Shown here: one piece after another, positions 10,931 through 23,257 of the stretch | Layout of the letters: every line of letters starts with the position of its first letter | Numbering within the stretch: position 1 is the stretch's first letter | Assembly: GCA_002104895.1 (NCBI GenBank) | Contig: MCFG01000447.1 | Location: 1 to 51,235 of the forward strand | DNA: 51,235 nucleotides | Reading direction: 5' to 3' | Source: Anaeromyces robustus | Lineage: Eukaryota; Neocallimastigomycota; Neocallimastigomycetes; Neocallimastigales; Neocallimastigaceae | Program-made: the position numbers and the translations under genes | Notes under the pieces: model-generated | What the model was told of the DNA's origin: nothing | Database searches by the model: none | The model's input: the letters and a program-made list of their open reading frames with translations, nothing else

Positions 10931-12105
10931 TTAAACTGTTATTTGATGTGTAAGAATTCTTATAGAATCATTTCTTATTTCAAATTCACGACGAACTCTT
11001 TCTATAGTATCCATACTAGATGGATCTTCTTCAATGGCATCAAGTCCATTACGATTTCTACCAATTGTTTCAATTCTATTACGAATTCTTTCTAAAGTAT
11101 CCATACTAGATGGATCTTCTTCAATGGTATTAAGTCCATTACGATTTCTATCAATTGTTTCAATTCTATTACGAATTCTTTCTAAAGTATCAATTCTTGA
11201 TCTATTACTGTTTGATCTATTACTGTCAAAGGTATCATCTCCATCATGTCGAACTCTTTCAATAGTATCAATTCTAGTAGCTCTTTCAATTGTTTCATTT
11301 CCATTTCTAATTCTTTCAATGGTATCAACTCTTGAACGACTAATTCTATTTAATGCATTAAGATTTGATCTTTCAAGTGCTGTAATTCGTGTTTGTCTAT
11401 TTGGTGTATTAGTGGTAACTATTGTAGCATTAACAGGTGTAGCATCAACAGGTATAGCATCAACAGGGGTAATATAAACTTTTGTTTCTTCATCATCATC
11501 ATTTAATTGATTCTTTATTAGATTACTACTTGGTTTAGAGTCATTTGTAGATGTATGTTGAGATGTTAAATCTTGAGAAGATTCTAAATGAGACGATGAT
11601 AAAGGTTGAGACGATGTGGATATTTGTGGTAAGACACCCATTGGTAATGAATTAATAGGTATATAAACAGGTAAATAATTTAATGGATACAATGCATTAG
11701 TAGATGAACTTGATGATGAAGGAAGTAATTGAGGTATACTATTAAGGAAAGGTAATGGTAAAGGTACAAGTTGTCCATTATTATTATTATCATTATTATT
11801 ATTGTTATTATTATTATTATTATTATTGTTATTATTATTAATACTATTTAAATAATTCATTAAGATAGGATTATTTAAAAGTTGTGCTGGATATGGATAA
11901 AGGACATTATAATCAACATTTGCATAAGGATTATTATCATATTCATGATAGGATGGAATTGTATCACTTCTTAAAATTTCACTGATATTCGCACCAAATG
12001 GAAAATTAAAATCATATCCATTATTGATAATATTTCTATTACCATTATTATTACCATTATTACTGTCAACATTATTACTATTATCATTATTGGTATTATT
12101 GCTGC

Positions 12106-12181
<76 letters not shown>

Positions 12182-13471
12182 GCTGTTATTATTGTTATTA
12201 TTATTGTTATTGTTATTGTTATTATTATAATTATTATTATTATTATTATAATGATAATTATTGTTTGTATTAGTGTTAATGTTGGTATTGGTATTAATGT
12301 TGGTATTAGTGTTGATGTTACTATAATTATCATTATTACTATAATAATCGTTATTATTATAGTTATAATTATTGTTGACGTTAGTATTAATGTTGGTGTT
12401 GGTGTTGGTGTTGGTGTTGATATTAGTATTTGTGTTAATGTTACTATAATTATCATTACCATTATAATAATCATCACTATTATAATAGTCATTTGTATTA
12501 TTTAGAAGATTAGGATTTACTGGTTCAAAAAAGCTATTATTACTATTAATTTCAATATTATTACTAATAGTTGGAGTAGAAATATTTGAGTTACCACAAG
12601 ATTCATACATATTATTATTGTTATTCTCTGCATTTTGATAATTATAATTAATGAAATTTGGTGTAGTATAATTTTCATTGTCGTATATATTACTGTCCTC
12701 AATTTCAATATTTAATTGTCTTGTATATTTTCCATTATTACTATAGTCATTACCAGTTAAAGTATTTTCATCACTTTCACGATAATATACACCATTATTC
12801 TTTTTCGTTTTCTCAAGGTTTTCATATTTAAATTTTAATTTTTTGACTTTTAAATTATATCTATATTTAATAATAAATATAATCACTACAAAAAAACCAA
12901 TTACTAATAGAAAAATTAATGACGTAATTATCATATTTTTATTTTTATTAAAAAAATCTTTCATATAATTATTATCTTCAACAATAGTATTATTTGGGTT
13001 ATTGAACTGTGTAGGATCTTGATTATTTAAAGTTGGATCATAAGGATTTGAAATATTATCTATTGCTTGAGGAATAGTTGTTGTAGTATCAGTTTGTTGT
13101 GTATTATCATTTCCAGTAGGATTACTGTCCCAAGTATTTTGTGACGATGGTGAATATTCTCTTTCATCATGATAATCATTTCCATTGTAATCATTTTCGT
13201 AATGATGATTATCATCTTCATGTTCACCTCCATAATTATTTTCTTCATGATTTCCTTCTCCATCAGGATAATAATCTTCTGTTGTAGTATGCTCTTGTCT
13301 TTTTTCTGGAGTTTTCTTTATTTTTATTTTATCAGATATATTTTTTTTCCATTTTATTGTATCAGTCATAGAAGAAAAATTTTCTTTTTTATTATTATAA
13401 CTACTTATTTCATACCTTTTAAATTTTAACTTTGATAATGAATTTGAAAATAAATTATTTGAATTTACCAT
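10931..13471 (-). CDS. Single-pass membrane protein with poly-Asn and DTIERIR-repeat tail (paralog of 15946-17250)
   Basis: An intact 846-residue frame, function unknown. A basic N-terminus (1-60) and an acidic His/Asp-rich stretch (65-105) precede a hydrophobic helix at about 181-201, followed by basic KYRYNLKVKKLK and YENLEK. The tail holds IPSYHEYDNNPYANVDY (about 504-520), NYLPVYIPINSLPMGV (about 597-612) and TPVDAIPVDATPVNAT (about 667-682). Long Asn runs separate these motifs. The C-terminus repeats DT(I/L)ER(I/V)R about six times, including a 30-residue unit duplicated almost exactly. The three motifs recur in the same order in the protein at 15946-17250, so the family is real despite the low complexity. 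Positive charges after the helix suggest a cytosolic tail; the basic N-terminus makes topology uncertain. Met35 is an alternative start. IPSY resembles Nedd4/Rsp5-binding (P/L)PxY motifs; that is inference. Confidence 0.85.
11011..11190 (-). repeat. 90-bp in-frame tandem duplication
   Basis: CCATACTAGATGGATCTTCT begins at 11011 and again at 11101, giving a 90-bp, 30-codon step. It produces two near-identical copies of the NRIET...RNRNGL...EEDPSSMDT unit in the tail. Confidence 0.9.
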
Positions 13472-14946
13472 TAAGATTTTTTATATATTTCTATTACTTA
13501 AAAAAATTGTATATGTATATTTAAATTAATAAATTATTTTTTAAATTAGTTTTTAGACTAACAATTTAAAAAATAAATTAATAAAATAATAATATAAATT
13601 GTAGAATATTTTTATAATTATATACGATTATTATAAATAAATTATGGATAATTATATTATATTTCTAATTCAGAAATTTAATTTTAATTAATTTTTTTTA
13701 TTTATATATATTCTATATATTATTTGTAAATTCCATTTGCAATTATTAATATATATTATTAATATTATTTGGTTTTGATTTATTTTTGAATTGCTTTTAC
13801 TTTTCTTTTTATTTTATTTTTAACTTTTCTATTTTTTTTATTTTTTTATCTTTTTTTATTGTTATATATATATATATAATTTTTATTAATAATATAAAAA
13901 AAACTATATTATAAATTTTTGTTTTTGTTATTATCAATTTTTTAAAAATTTTTTTTATTACTTTTTTTTTATTTATATTGATTTTATGCTATTAGAAAAT
14001 TCATTTTATTAATTTATGCTATTAGAAAATTCATTATATTAATTTATGCATATTATGATAAATCAAGTAATATTTAATAATTAATATATAAATAACAACT
14101 TATAGTAATTATTAATTAATGATATTAGAACAAAAATAAATTGGAAAAAAAAATTTTTTTTTTTTTTTGTGTTTTTAGTATTAATTCTATCTTAATATTT
14201 TTATTAATTAATAAGATTTTTAACGAATTTTCGAACTTTCAAAAATTTTGTGTAACAAAAAAAAAAAGGAACTATCCTATGATTATATAAATTATGACTG
14301 TTTAACTAATATATTATAATATATTATAATATATAATATTTGATGATAATTAAAAAAAAGAATAAAAAGAATTTCATTTTCATTTATTAAACTTTTTTTA
14401 TTTGTTATTATAAATTAATTAAAAAAAAAAAAATAAATAAATGAATGAAAATGAATTTTATATATATTATTTATTTATTTTGTTATTATTTACTTATTAA
14501 TTTATTATTTATTTATTTACTATATTAATATTTATTTATTTAATTTATTATTATTTATTATTATCTAAAAATTAATATATCATTAAATCTATGTATAATT
14601 AAAATGTATTTTCAATTTTTTTTTTAAATTATTATTACGTAATAAAATTGTACATACAAAAATTATAAATCATTATTTGATTTGGGTAATAAAATTGTAC
14701 ATATAAAAAAAAAATATAATTTAATTATAACACCATATTATATAATATAAAAAAATTATAAATAAAATTAAAATAAACAATAAATAATAAGTTTTTTTTT
14801 TTTTTTTGCATAATTATTTTTTTTTTAAAATAAATCAAAAATTAATAAGATTTCATATAATTAAAAAAAAAAAAAAAAAAAAACAACTAATAAAACAAAA
14901 CAAAACAAAACTTTCTTTTATAAACATATTAATAAACAATTAATTA

Positions 14947-15002
<56 letters not shown>

Positions 15003-15945
15003 AGAATAATGTATTTATATTAATAAAAAAATTTTTTTATTAATATATTTTTTTTTATTAGTATTAATACATTACAAAAAAATATGTTATTTATAAAAGA
15101 ATTGTTTTTTAATATATAATTATAAAAATAATTAAATATTTTATTATTATTAAAAAATATTTATGGCATTAAAATATTACAGAATATATATTTTATAAGA
15201 AAAAATAAATAAAGAAAGTAAAAAAATATATTTTTTTATCTTGTTTTATATTCATATAAATAAACATATCTACTCATATGAAATAAACATTTAAAAAAAA
15301 ATAAAATAATAAAATATTCAAAAATAAAATAAAAATTATAAAAATATATAATTATTTATATAAATAATAATAATGACAATAATAACAATAATGATAATAA
15401 TAATAATAGAATTAATAAAGATATTTCATATGTTTTATATGTATATTTTTTTTTATTTTTTTTTTATTGTTTTTTTTTTTTAATAATTTTTTCTATTATC
15501 TTTTTTATTTTATTTTATTTTATTTTATATGTACAATATAAGAAATATTATTTTCATTTCATTTTATTTTTATTTTATTTTATTTTATTTTATCTGTAAT
15601 TTATTTTGTTTTATTAATTTTTATTGTTTAATTTTTTTTATTAAGAAATGGAAATATTGCATTATATTAAATATTAAAGAAGAAAAAATAAAAAAAAAAA
15701 AAAAAAAAAAAAAAACAATAACAAAACAAAACAAAACAAAAAATATCTGTAATTCAAAAATTTGACTGATATATTAAAATAATTAATTATTACTGGTATT
15801 TTTTTTATTATTATTATTATAAATTAATAATTTAATATATTATATTAAAATTTATCAATAATAATAATAATAATTATAATAAAAGGTATATTAAATATTT
15901 ATTTGTAATCTATATATTTAAGTATTTTTATATATATATTTATTT
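13472..15945. other. AT-rich spacer, no gene seen
   Basis: Poly-T/poly-A tracts, a (TAAA)n run at about 14949-15002 and TTTTA repeats at about 15503-15590. A 33-bp unit containing TTATGCTATTAGAAAATTCA occurs twice in tandem near 13985-14050, and AATAAAATTGTACATA occurs near 14640 and 14689. The upstream region of 10931-13471 shows no distinctive promoter. Confidence 0.8.
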
Positions 15946-17250
15946 TTAATGGTTACTATGATTGCTACGATGACGATGATGATGTTGTCTTAATTCTGGT
16001 TCAGGTTGAACTCTATCAAATGGAATAGCATCTACAGGTGTTTTACCAATTTTTTCTTCAATTTCATCAAATGGTTTCTCTTTTATATCATTATTTTTAA
16101 TATCATTTAAAATTTGTTGTTGAGTTTTACCTCTAACTAATAGTTGACGCGGTGAATTAGAGTTTGACGATTGTTGAACAACACCCAATGGTGGTAATGC
16201 ATTGACTGGTATATAAACTGGTACATAATTACAATTATTATCATTTGGCGGTACACCAAATATTTGAGGTGGTATATTATTAAGGAAATAATTGGGTAAA
16301 GCATAAGGTATATATTGTTTATTATTTTCATTTTCAGTGTTATTATTATTATTATTATAATAATAATCCAATAAAATATGATTATTTACTGGATTTGAAA
16401 AATTAAGATTTATAGAATCAGTACTTCTATAGGATGGGGGTTGATTAGTGGAATCTAAACTTGTAATTTGATGACGATCAATATTTATATAAGGATTGAC
16501 AAATTCATGATAAGATGGAATTGAATCATTATTGAGAATCTCAAGATTATTATTATTATTTTCTTGTTCATCATTATTATATATCGTTGAATTGCCATCA
16601 TTACGGGAATCATTATAATTAACATTTTTTGAAATATGTAGGAAATCTTGAATTTGTTTTATATTCATAGTATTATCATTTTCAATAATCAATGTTTTAT
16701 TACTATCATCATTACTGTTGTTGTATTTTTCTGGAATTTTTGAACTTTCTTGATTTTTCATATTTTCAAGATTTTTATAATCTCTTTTCAATTTTTTTAG
16801 TTTTTTTTTATAAATACGATTTTTTATAATAATGTATAAAATAAATATAATAAAACTAATTATAAAAATAAAAATTAAAAGTAGACTTGCTATTGTAATA
16901 TTACTCATTCCAATACTACTATCTTCATATTCATATTCACCTGGAGCAGGAATTAGAGGATATTCATTAGTATCTTCAATAGGAGTTTTTTTTTTTTTGT
17001 TAACTGTAGTAGTGGTAGATATTGAAGTTTTTGCTGGTTTAGTTAATTTAATTGTTGTATAAACATTTTTTTCGTTTTCTTCATCTATATCGTTATTATG
17101 ATTATCATTAATTATACTAGTACTATTCGCTGCAGAATTTCGATCATTATAAAATATATTATGAGTAGGCAATGGATCAGGTACTGTTGTTGTACTATAT
17201 ATGGTAGGAGTTTGTTGAATAGCATTAAAAAACTGATCTTGAATTTCCAT
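15946..17250 (-). CDS. Single-pass membrane protein with IPSYHE and PVYIPVN motifs (paralog of 10931-13471)
   Basis: An intact 434-residue frame of unknown function. A Thr/Asn-rich N-terminal domain (1-115) with no signal peptide is followed by a strong transmembrane helix (about 117-142) and a very basic KNRIYKKKLKKLK, then YKNLE, matching KKLK..YENLE in its paralog. The tail carries IPSYHEFVNPYINID (243-258), NQPPSYRSTD with a true PPxY (269-278), NYVPVYIPVNALPPLGV (341-357), KTPVDAIPFD (403-412) and a His/Arg-rich end. The order of motifs is the same as in 10931-13471, but the poly-Asn inserts and the DTIERIR repeats are missing. The basic block after the helix predicts a cytosolic C-terminus. 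PPSY is a standard WW-domain (Rsp5/Nedd4 ligase) ligand, so ubiquitin-dependent trafficking or an adaptor role is a reasonable but untested idea. Confidence 0.87.
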   Translation of the reverse strand: MEIQDQFFNAIQQTPTIYSTTTVPDPLPTHNIFYNDRNSAANSTSIINDNHNNDIDEENEKNVYTTIKLTKPAKTSISTTTTVNKKKKTPIEDTNEYPLIPAPGEYEYEDSSIGMSNITIASLLLIFIFIISFIIFILYIIIKNRIYKKKLKKLKRDYKNLENMKNQESSKIPEKYNNSNDDSNKTLIIENDNTMNIKQIQDFLHISKNVNYNDSRNDGNSTIYNNDEQENNNNNLEILNNDSIPSYHEFVNPYINIDRHQITSLDSTNQPPSYRSTDSINLNFSNPVNNHILLDYYYNNNNNNTENENNKQYIPYALPNYFLNNIPPQIFGVPPNDNNCNYVPVYIPVNALPPLGVVQQSSNSNSPRQLLVRGKTQQQILNDIKNNDIKEKPFDEIEEKIGKTPVDAIPFDRVQPEPELRQHHHRHRSNHSNH

Positions 17251-18534
17251 TTGTCATTTATTAATTTTTTTTTAATTTTTTTTATTATAAATTAAAAAAC
17301 TAATATCTGATACTTTAATATATTATGTATATATTTGATTTTATTTTATGTATTAAATATTTGAATTAATATATATTAAATTAATTTTTTTCTATTGAGA
17401 GTTTAAAAATTTCATTATTAAATTTAGTAACTTTTACTTTTATTAGGGTTTCTTCTACTTTAGATATTTTTAATTAAATTATATTTATATTTATATTTAT
17501 ACTTGTATTTGAATTTATATTTGTATTTATATATATATTTATATTTGTATCTATATTTGTATTTATATATATATTTATATTGTTCTTTTTTTATTTTTTT
17601 TTTCGGTTGTTGTTATTTATTTTAGTTTATTTAATCTAATTTTCCATTAGTTTTTGTTTTTTTGAATTTACAATTTATTTAAAATAATATTTAAGAAAAA
17701 GAAAATGAACCATATATATAACTTTATATATATTTAAAATAATTTTATTAATTACATAATATTTCAATTAATTATAATAATATACTTGAAAATATTTTAA
17801 AAAAAAAAAAAAAATTTATAATGGTGTTTTTATTACATTTAATTTTATTATGATTTATAATATTTTATTATTATTATTAATTAATTATTATATTTTATTA
17901 ACGGTTACAAATTTTATTAATATTTATTATGTGTTTGAAATTCTATAATTTTGTTATTTTATTAACTTTTTAAATATTAAAACTTTAAATAATAAAATTT
18001 ATTATATAAAATATTCTATTAATATTAAAAATTTATTAATATTTAATATTCTTTTTGGACACAATTTTTTTTAATATAAATTGTAAAAAATCTAATAATT
18101 AAATAAATGAATAATGAATAATAAATAATAATAATAAATTTATATAAAAAAATTTCTAGACTCAAAAAAGATTGATTAATATATATAGATAATTTTTATA
18201 TATAGATAATCTTTATTTTATTTATTTTTTTTTATATAATAGTATAATAGTTTTTTTGTCCATTCATATTTTTTTTAATAACCATATTATTATAATAAAT
18301 AATTATATAATAATTTTATAATAATTTTATAATTTAATATATAATTTAATATATATATAAAAATACGAATAATCTAATTCATAATTATATTAAATTTTTA
18401 AAAAATCGTGTAACATAAAAATATATTAATATATATTAAACTTTTTAAATAATGATATTTTCTGAAATACTCAAAACCATTTTTTACCATAATTGAATAC
18501 AATTTTGGAAAAAAAAGTTTAATACCAATACAAG

Positions 18535-18558
18535 TCATACCATACCATACCATACCAT
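18535..18558. repeat. (CCATA)n pentanucleotide run
   Basis: About five CCATA units, the only five-base microsatellite noticed. A minus-strand frame across it reads Tyr/Gly/Met repeats and is not a gene. Confidence 0.85.
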
Positions 18559-19117
18559 AACATACCAAATACCATATGCTATAACAAAACAACAACAACT
18601 ATATATATATTAATTAAAATAAATATATAAAAAACTATTGAATAAATAATATTATAATTTTGGTATATTATTATAAAATTTATTATATATTATATTATTG
18701 AAAAAAAATGATATAATAATATTAATAATAAAAAATAAATAATAAATAAATAATATAGTAATAATAAATAATAATAATAAATAATAATAATAATAATAAT
18801 GAAAAATAAATAATAATTAATATTCAATATTAATAATAATAAAAAATAAATACAAAAATAAAATATCAATTAAATAATAATAAAAAAAATAATTTAATTT
18901 CTCCTATAATAAAACAATATTCAATTATATACTAATATATTCACTTATTTTAATTTATTAGACTATTATATATATATATATATATAAATTTATATGTATT
19001 ATTATATATCATAATAAATAAATGAATTAAATAAAATGAATATAAAATTAATTAAAAATAATTATTAAAAATTATTTAACATATCGACCGCTTTAAAATC
19101 AATTTGCTTTTTCTGTT

Positions 19118-19140
19118 ATTATTATTATTATTTGATAATT

Positions 19141-19172
<32 letters not shown>

Positions 19173-19262
19173 TTATTATTATTATTAATTATTATTCATT
19201 ATTATTATTTATTATTATTATTATTAATTATTATTATTATTAATTATTATTATTAATTATTA

Positions 19263-19293
<31 letters not shown>

Positions 19294-19322
19294 ATTATTA
19301 ATTATTATTATTATTATTATAA
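19118..19322. repeat. (ATT)n / ATTA microsatellite block
   Basis: About 200 bp of ATT and TTTA units with ATTAATTATT interruptions. Confidence 0.95.
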
Positions 19323-19727
19323 TTATTTTCTTTAATTCAAACAGTTAAGATTCAATATTATATAATTTTCATTTTTAACTATGAATCTATTTGTATTTTA
19401 TATCATAAAACATATATTGATAGCTCATAAAATCTTTTCCCTTTTAAAATTTTTTAATAAATAAAGTATAAAAATAAAATGAAATAATAAAAACCATAAA
19501 TTACTATAATTAATTACAATAATAAATATTGTAATTTTCTGATTTATTTAATTATTTTTTTTGTTATATTTATTTATTTATTTAATTATTTTTTTTGTTA
19601 TATTTATTTATTTATTTATTTATTATCATTTTAAATATTTTTATTTATTTATTTATTAATACTATATTTTTCCTTTTTATTTATAATTTTTTTATGTTTC
19701 ATTTATTTTAATAATTGTTTAAAAAAC

Positions 19728-19805
19728 AAAACTTTATTATCTGGATGACAGCTTTAATTTTTTTTTCTAATAAAAAATATGTTATTTTGATTTATAAATA
19801 ATCAA
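19728..19805. repeat. Dispersed repeat, copy 1
   Basis: ACTTTATTATCTGGATGACAGCTTTAATT followed by CTAATAAAAAATA matches 20213-20262 with few changes. Confidence 0.75.
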
Positions 19806-20212
19806 TTTTTAAAGAGTATATATTACGTATCATTTTGATTAATAATAAAACCACAATTTTAATCTACAGTTTTATAATATTTATAAAATAGTATATGTAT
19901 ATTAAAATTTGTTAACAGTAATAATCTGTTTTTATGTGATTATTTTATGTTAATGATTGGTATGAAATATTCTTCAATTTTTTTTATTATAAAAAATTAT
20001 ATAATTTTTTATAATAAAAAAAATAAGTATGAAATAGAAAAAATTTTTTTCTTCTTTTTAAAGGTATAGTAATTGATTCTATAAAAAAAATAATATCATT
20101 ATTCATTAATTTTTTTAAAATATTATTTTTTCCCTTTAATTTTTTTTTTATTTTTTTTTTTTTTACAATTTTTTTATGATTCTTTTTATTTTATTAAATT
20201 TTTTAAAAAATA

Positions 20213-20330
20213 AAACTTTATTATCTGGATAACAGCTTTAATTATTTTTCCTAATAAAAAATACATAATTTACATTATACATAATAATGTATTTTTTATT
20301 AGGAAAATACATTATTTTTGATTTATCAAT
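20213..20330. repeat. Dispersed repeat, copy 2, with internal hairpin
   Basis: Second copy of the ACTTTATTATCTGG segment. It contains CCTAATAAAAAATACAT (about 20250) and its complement ATGTATTTTTTATTAGG (about 20287-20303), a 17-bp stem. The hairpin lies just downstream of the minus-strand gene ending at 20370. Confidence 0.75.
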
Positions 20331-20369
20331 ATATAATAAGATAAAGTGAATTAACATATCTAGAATTCC

Positions 20370-21101
20370 TTACATTTTCTTCTTTGAGATTGATTTTGAA
20401 GTTGATTTTGAAGTTGATTTTGGATTTGATTTTGAGGTTGATTTTGAAGATGAAATAGAGTATATATATAATATGATAAAATGAATTAATAAACCTAAAT
20501 TTCCTTTACTACCATTTAATGCTATGGTAAAGGCGTTTCTTGGAAGCAACTTAACAATAAAACCTAACATAATAGAAATTAACATTACATTTGATAATGC
20601 CATAGATCTGTTTAAATATGTACGTCCTGTAACAACTAACCAAAAGTAATATACAAAGAGTGGATAAATAAATAAGTAACATACCAAAACTGTCCACATA
20701 AATTGTGAACCAATAGCTTCAATAACATTAATAGCTATTTCTTGATAACCTTCGTTCATCATATAACGATAAGTATAAAATACTGTACAAAGAAATATGT
20801 GTAAGGTTGACCAAGTAGTAAGATTAAAAACATTTAAATAATGGAAAATCTTTCTATGTTTATTATTTGATATATATATTTCTTCAGAAAATAAAGCTAT
20901 TCCTAATAAAACAGCAGATATGAATGATAATACCATGGATACATTAAAACGCCATGGTGCTGTTTCTGCTATTCCTTTTGATAAAATATCATATTTTTGA
21001 CTTATAATTCCGGCATCTCCATAAAATACAAGCCAATCAGCAGTGACATATGCTAAACCACCTAAAACACCAAAAATATGATATTTTTTTTTACTAAACA
21101 T
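20370..21101 (-). CDS. Six-helix integral membrane protein, possibly DUF6796-like
   Basis: A 243-residue intact frame. Predicted helices lie at about 7-27, 52-72, 88-111, 133-157, 166-186 and 201-217. Conserved-looking loop motifs are GGLAYVTADWLVFYGDA, GIAETAPWRFN and the polar ALNGSKGNLG before the last helix. The C-terminus is a Ser/Lys/Thr repeat (SKSTSKS) ending KKKM, like a lineage-specific low-complexity extension. The body is much less repetitive than neighbouring proteins. I have a weak recollection of similar proteins in the DUF6796 family, common in anaerobic bacteria; transfer from a rumen bacterium would then be possible. That is a guess to be tested, and no biochemical role can be assigned. 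Confidence 0.82.
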   Translation of the reverse strand: MFSKKKYHIFGVLGGLAYVTADWLVFYGDAGIISQKYDILSKGIAETAPWRFNVSMVLSFISAVLLGIALFSEEIYISNNKHRKIFHYLNVFNLTTWSTLHIFLCTVFYTYRYMMNEGYQEIAINVIEAIGSQFMWTVLVCYLFIYPLFVYYFWLVVTGRTYLNRSMALSNVMLISIMLGFIVKLLPRNAFTIALNGSKGNLGLLIHFIILYIYSISSSKSTSKSNPKSTSKSTSKSISKKKM

Positions 21102-21942
21102 TTTTTTTTTAGCTTGTTTTATTTTTTAAATTTTTAAATTTTTATTTTTCCTTCCTTTTTTTTTTTTTTTTTTTAAAAAAAAATTACTTACATATTCATA
21201 GGTTTATATCTATATACTTTAAGAAATAGAAAGTGTTTCATTATTTCTTTCATAATACTGGCCTAGGATATTTTATCCAATGGAATAACAGTTTTTTAAT
21301 TAAAAATAAAAATCAAATTATTTTTAATTATATCCTATTTTGGTAATATTTTCATAATACTTTTTTTTATTTTTTAATTTATATACTTTATTTATTATAT
21401 AATCCAACAACAACAACAACAACAACAACTATTTAAATTTATTATATTATATTTAATTATTATATATCATATAATAATTATTATATAATAAAATATTAAG
21501 TCTAATAAATAATGTGACACTTTTAATTTGGTTTAAATTTTCCATATTTTTTTAACTTTTGTTTTATTTAATATTCTTTTATTTATTTTTTTATATATAA
21601 TGTTAAAATAAAATATATATATATGTAAAAAAAAAAAAAAAAAAAAGAAAAAAGAAAAGAAAAGAATCAATAAAATAATAAGAATATATTATATAAATAG
21701 AAATAATAAAAAATAATTTTTAAAGAATAAATAAAAAAAACTATAATATTTAAAAAAAAGAAGCATATAACAATATTGTAAGATTGTTTAGTTTTATATT
21801 TTGAATAATATTTTGGATTATTGAAATAAAATTATGAATTTCTGATTTTGAAAATAGGATCTTTTAAAAATTTTTAATTTTTTTTTATGAAAAGGTTTCG
21901 TTTTGCGAAAATGCTTCCAGTTACAAATTTTACCTCTATTTC
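21102..21942. other. AT-rich spacer upstream of 20370-21101
   Basis: Poly-T/poly-A tracts and a (CAA)n run at 21408-21429. No gene seen. Confidence 0.85.
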
Positions 21943-22020
21943 TTAAAATTCATAACCACAAACATCAGTAAAAGTACAATTAGTTATAATTGGTCTGTTT
22001 AAATAACTGAAAAACATTTC
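21943..22020 (-). pseudogene. Short coding scrap, unclassified
   Basis: A short frame reads MFFSYLNRPIITNCTFTDV and a few further residues before its stop. The 'IITNCTFTDV' phrase looks like a turn of a right-handed beta-helix or PMP-type repeat. Too short to classify; flanked by microsatellite. Listed because it reads as coding in an otherwise non-coding area. Confidence 0.3.
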
Positions 22021-22126
22021 ATTATTTCATTATAATATAATGAAGTATTTTCCATGCAGGAAAAATATTTTTTCACACGTGGAATGAATCTTATTGAATT
22101 AATGTCTATATATTATAATATTATAA

Positions 22127-22185
<59 letters not shown>

Positions 22186-22190
22186 AGAAT
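22127..22190. repeat. (TAAA)n microsatellite
   Basis: About 60 bp of perfect four-base repeat. Confidence 0.97.
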
Positions 22191-22479
22191 ATATATATAA
22201 TTATATTTTTTAATTACATATTATTTTATTGTATAATGAAAATAGAAAATAATTATAATAATAATAATATAATAATAATATATAATAAAAATAAATAATA
22301 ATAAACATATCATAATAATTGGATTCTGTGAATCAATAATTTTTTCCAAGTTGAATAATAAACATCAAACATCAATTATCAGGATTTTTTAATAAAATAT
22401 AATAAGTATTTATGTTATTTTCAACTGTTTTAATTTTCAGGTTTATAAAAAAACACTTGGAATTTTTTTATTATTTTTT

Positions 22480-22625
22480 TTCTCTAACAGGTTTTAGATC
22501 TTTTAACCTATCACCATAATATAAACAATAAATTTCCATATTATCATTTATTTTAACAAAATAATAATTATCAAGATATTTATATTAATATAATACAATT
22601 CTCTTTGTAGTTGATCTATTATAAT
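22480..22625 (-). pseudogene. Unclassified decayed coding segment
   Basis: One frame reads YKYLDNYYFVKINDNMEIYC followed by LYYGDRLKDLKPVREKK and a stop; an in-frame stop lies just before it. The residue mix is protein-like and not repeat-derived. It looks like the end of a lost gene. No family recognised. Confidence 0.35.
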
Positions 22626-23257
22626 ATTAATTCTAATATTTTTTATCTTATTGTTTAAAATTATTAATTTTAATTGTTGTTAGCATTCCACTCAAACTAA
22701 TTTTTTTAAAAATATTGATCCAATTGAAGACTGTCATATATATAAATTATTTATATTTATACAATGCAAGTAATTTAGTAATACAAAAAAGGTTAAATAA
22801 ATAATAAAAAAAATTAAAGGAAAAAAAAAAGATCAAAATATAAACATTAAAAAATTTCTTTTTTTTTATTTTTTTTAATTTTATTATTAATAATAATTAT
22901 TTTTTTTTAACTTTTGTTTTTTTTATTATAATCTTTATCTTTACTTTTTTTCATTTTGATTTCTAATTTTATCTTTATATTTTTATCTTTACTTGATTTG
23001 ATTTGATTCATATATTTATGATAGTATATTCCGTTTTTTTTTATTATAGTTTATGACATTATATTAAATTATATTATATTATAGGATTTCATTTTATTTT
23101 ATTATTTTATGTTTCTTTTTATTTATTTTATGCATATTTATTTATTTTATATTTTATTCTTATTCTTTTTTTTATTCTTCTTCATTTATTTTCTTATTTT
23201 TCAGTTTTTTTTTACTTGTTAATTTATAAATTAATAATAAAATTAAAAGAAAAAAAA
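22626..23257. other. AT-rich spacer, no gene seen
   Basis: Long T-rich and A-rich tracts only. Confidence 0.8.

Larger units (their letters stand above)
17251..20369. other. Long AT-rich spacer, no gene seen
   Basis: Mostly TTTATATTTGTATTTATATA-type repeats (17470-17580), homopolymers and ATT/TAA tracts. A pentanucleotide run and two related copies of an ACTTTATTATCTGG segment are listed separately. Confidence 0.8.

Noticed and set aside
11971-12505. Long overlapping frames on both strands inside the 10931-13471 gene (poly-Leu, poly-Ile/Thr)
   Set aside because: They are other-frame readings of the Asn codon repeats of the real gene.
18398-18598. 66-codon minus-strand frame with YGMVWYGM
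   Set aside because: Generated by the CCATA pentanucleotide repeat.
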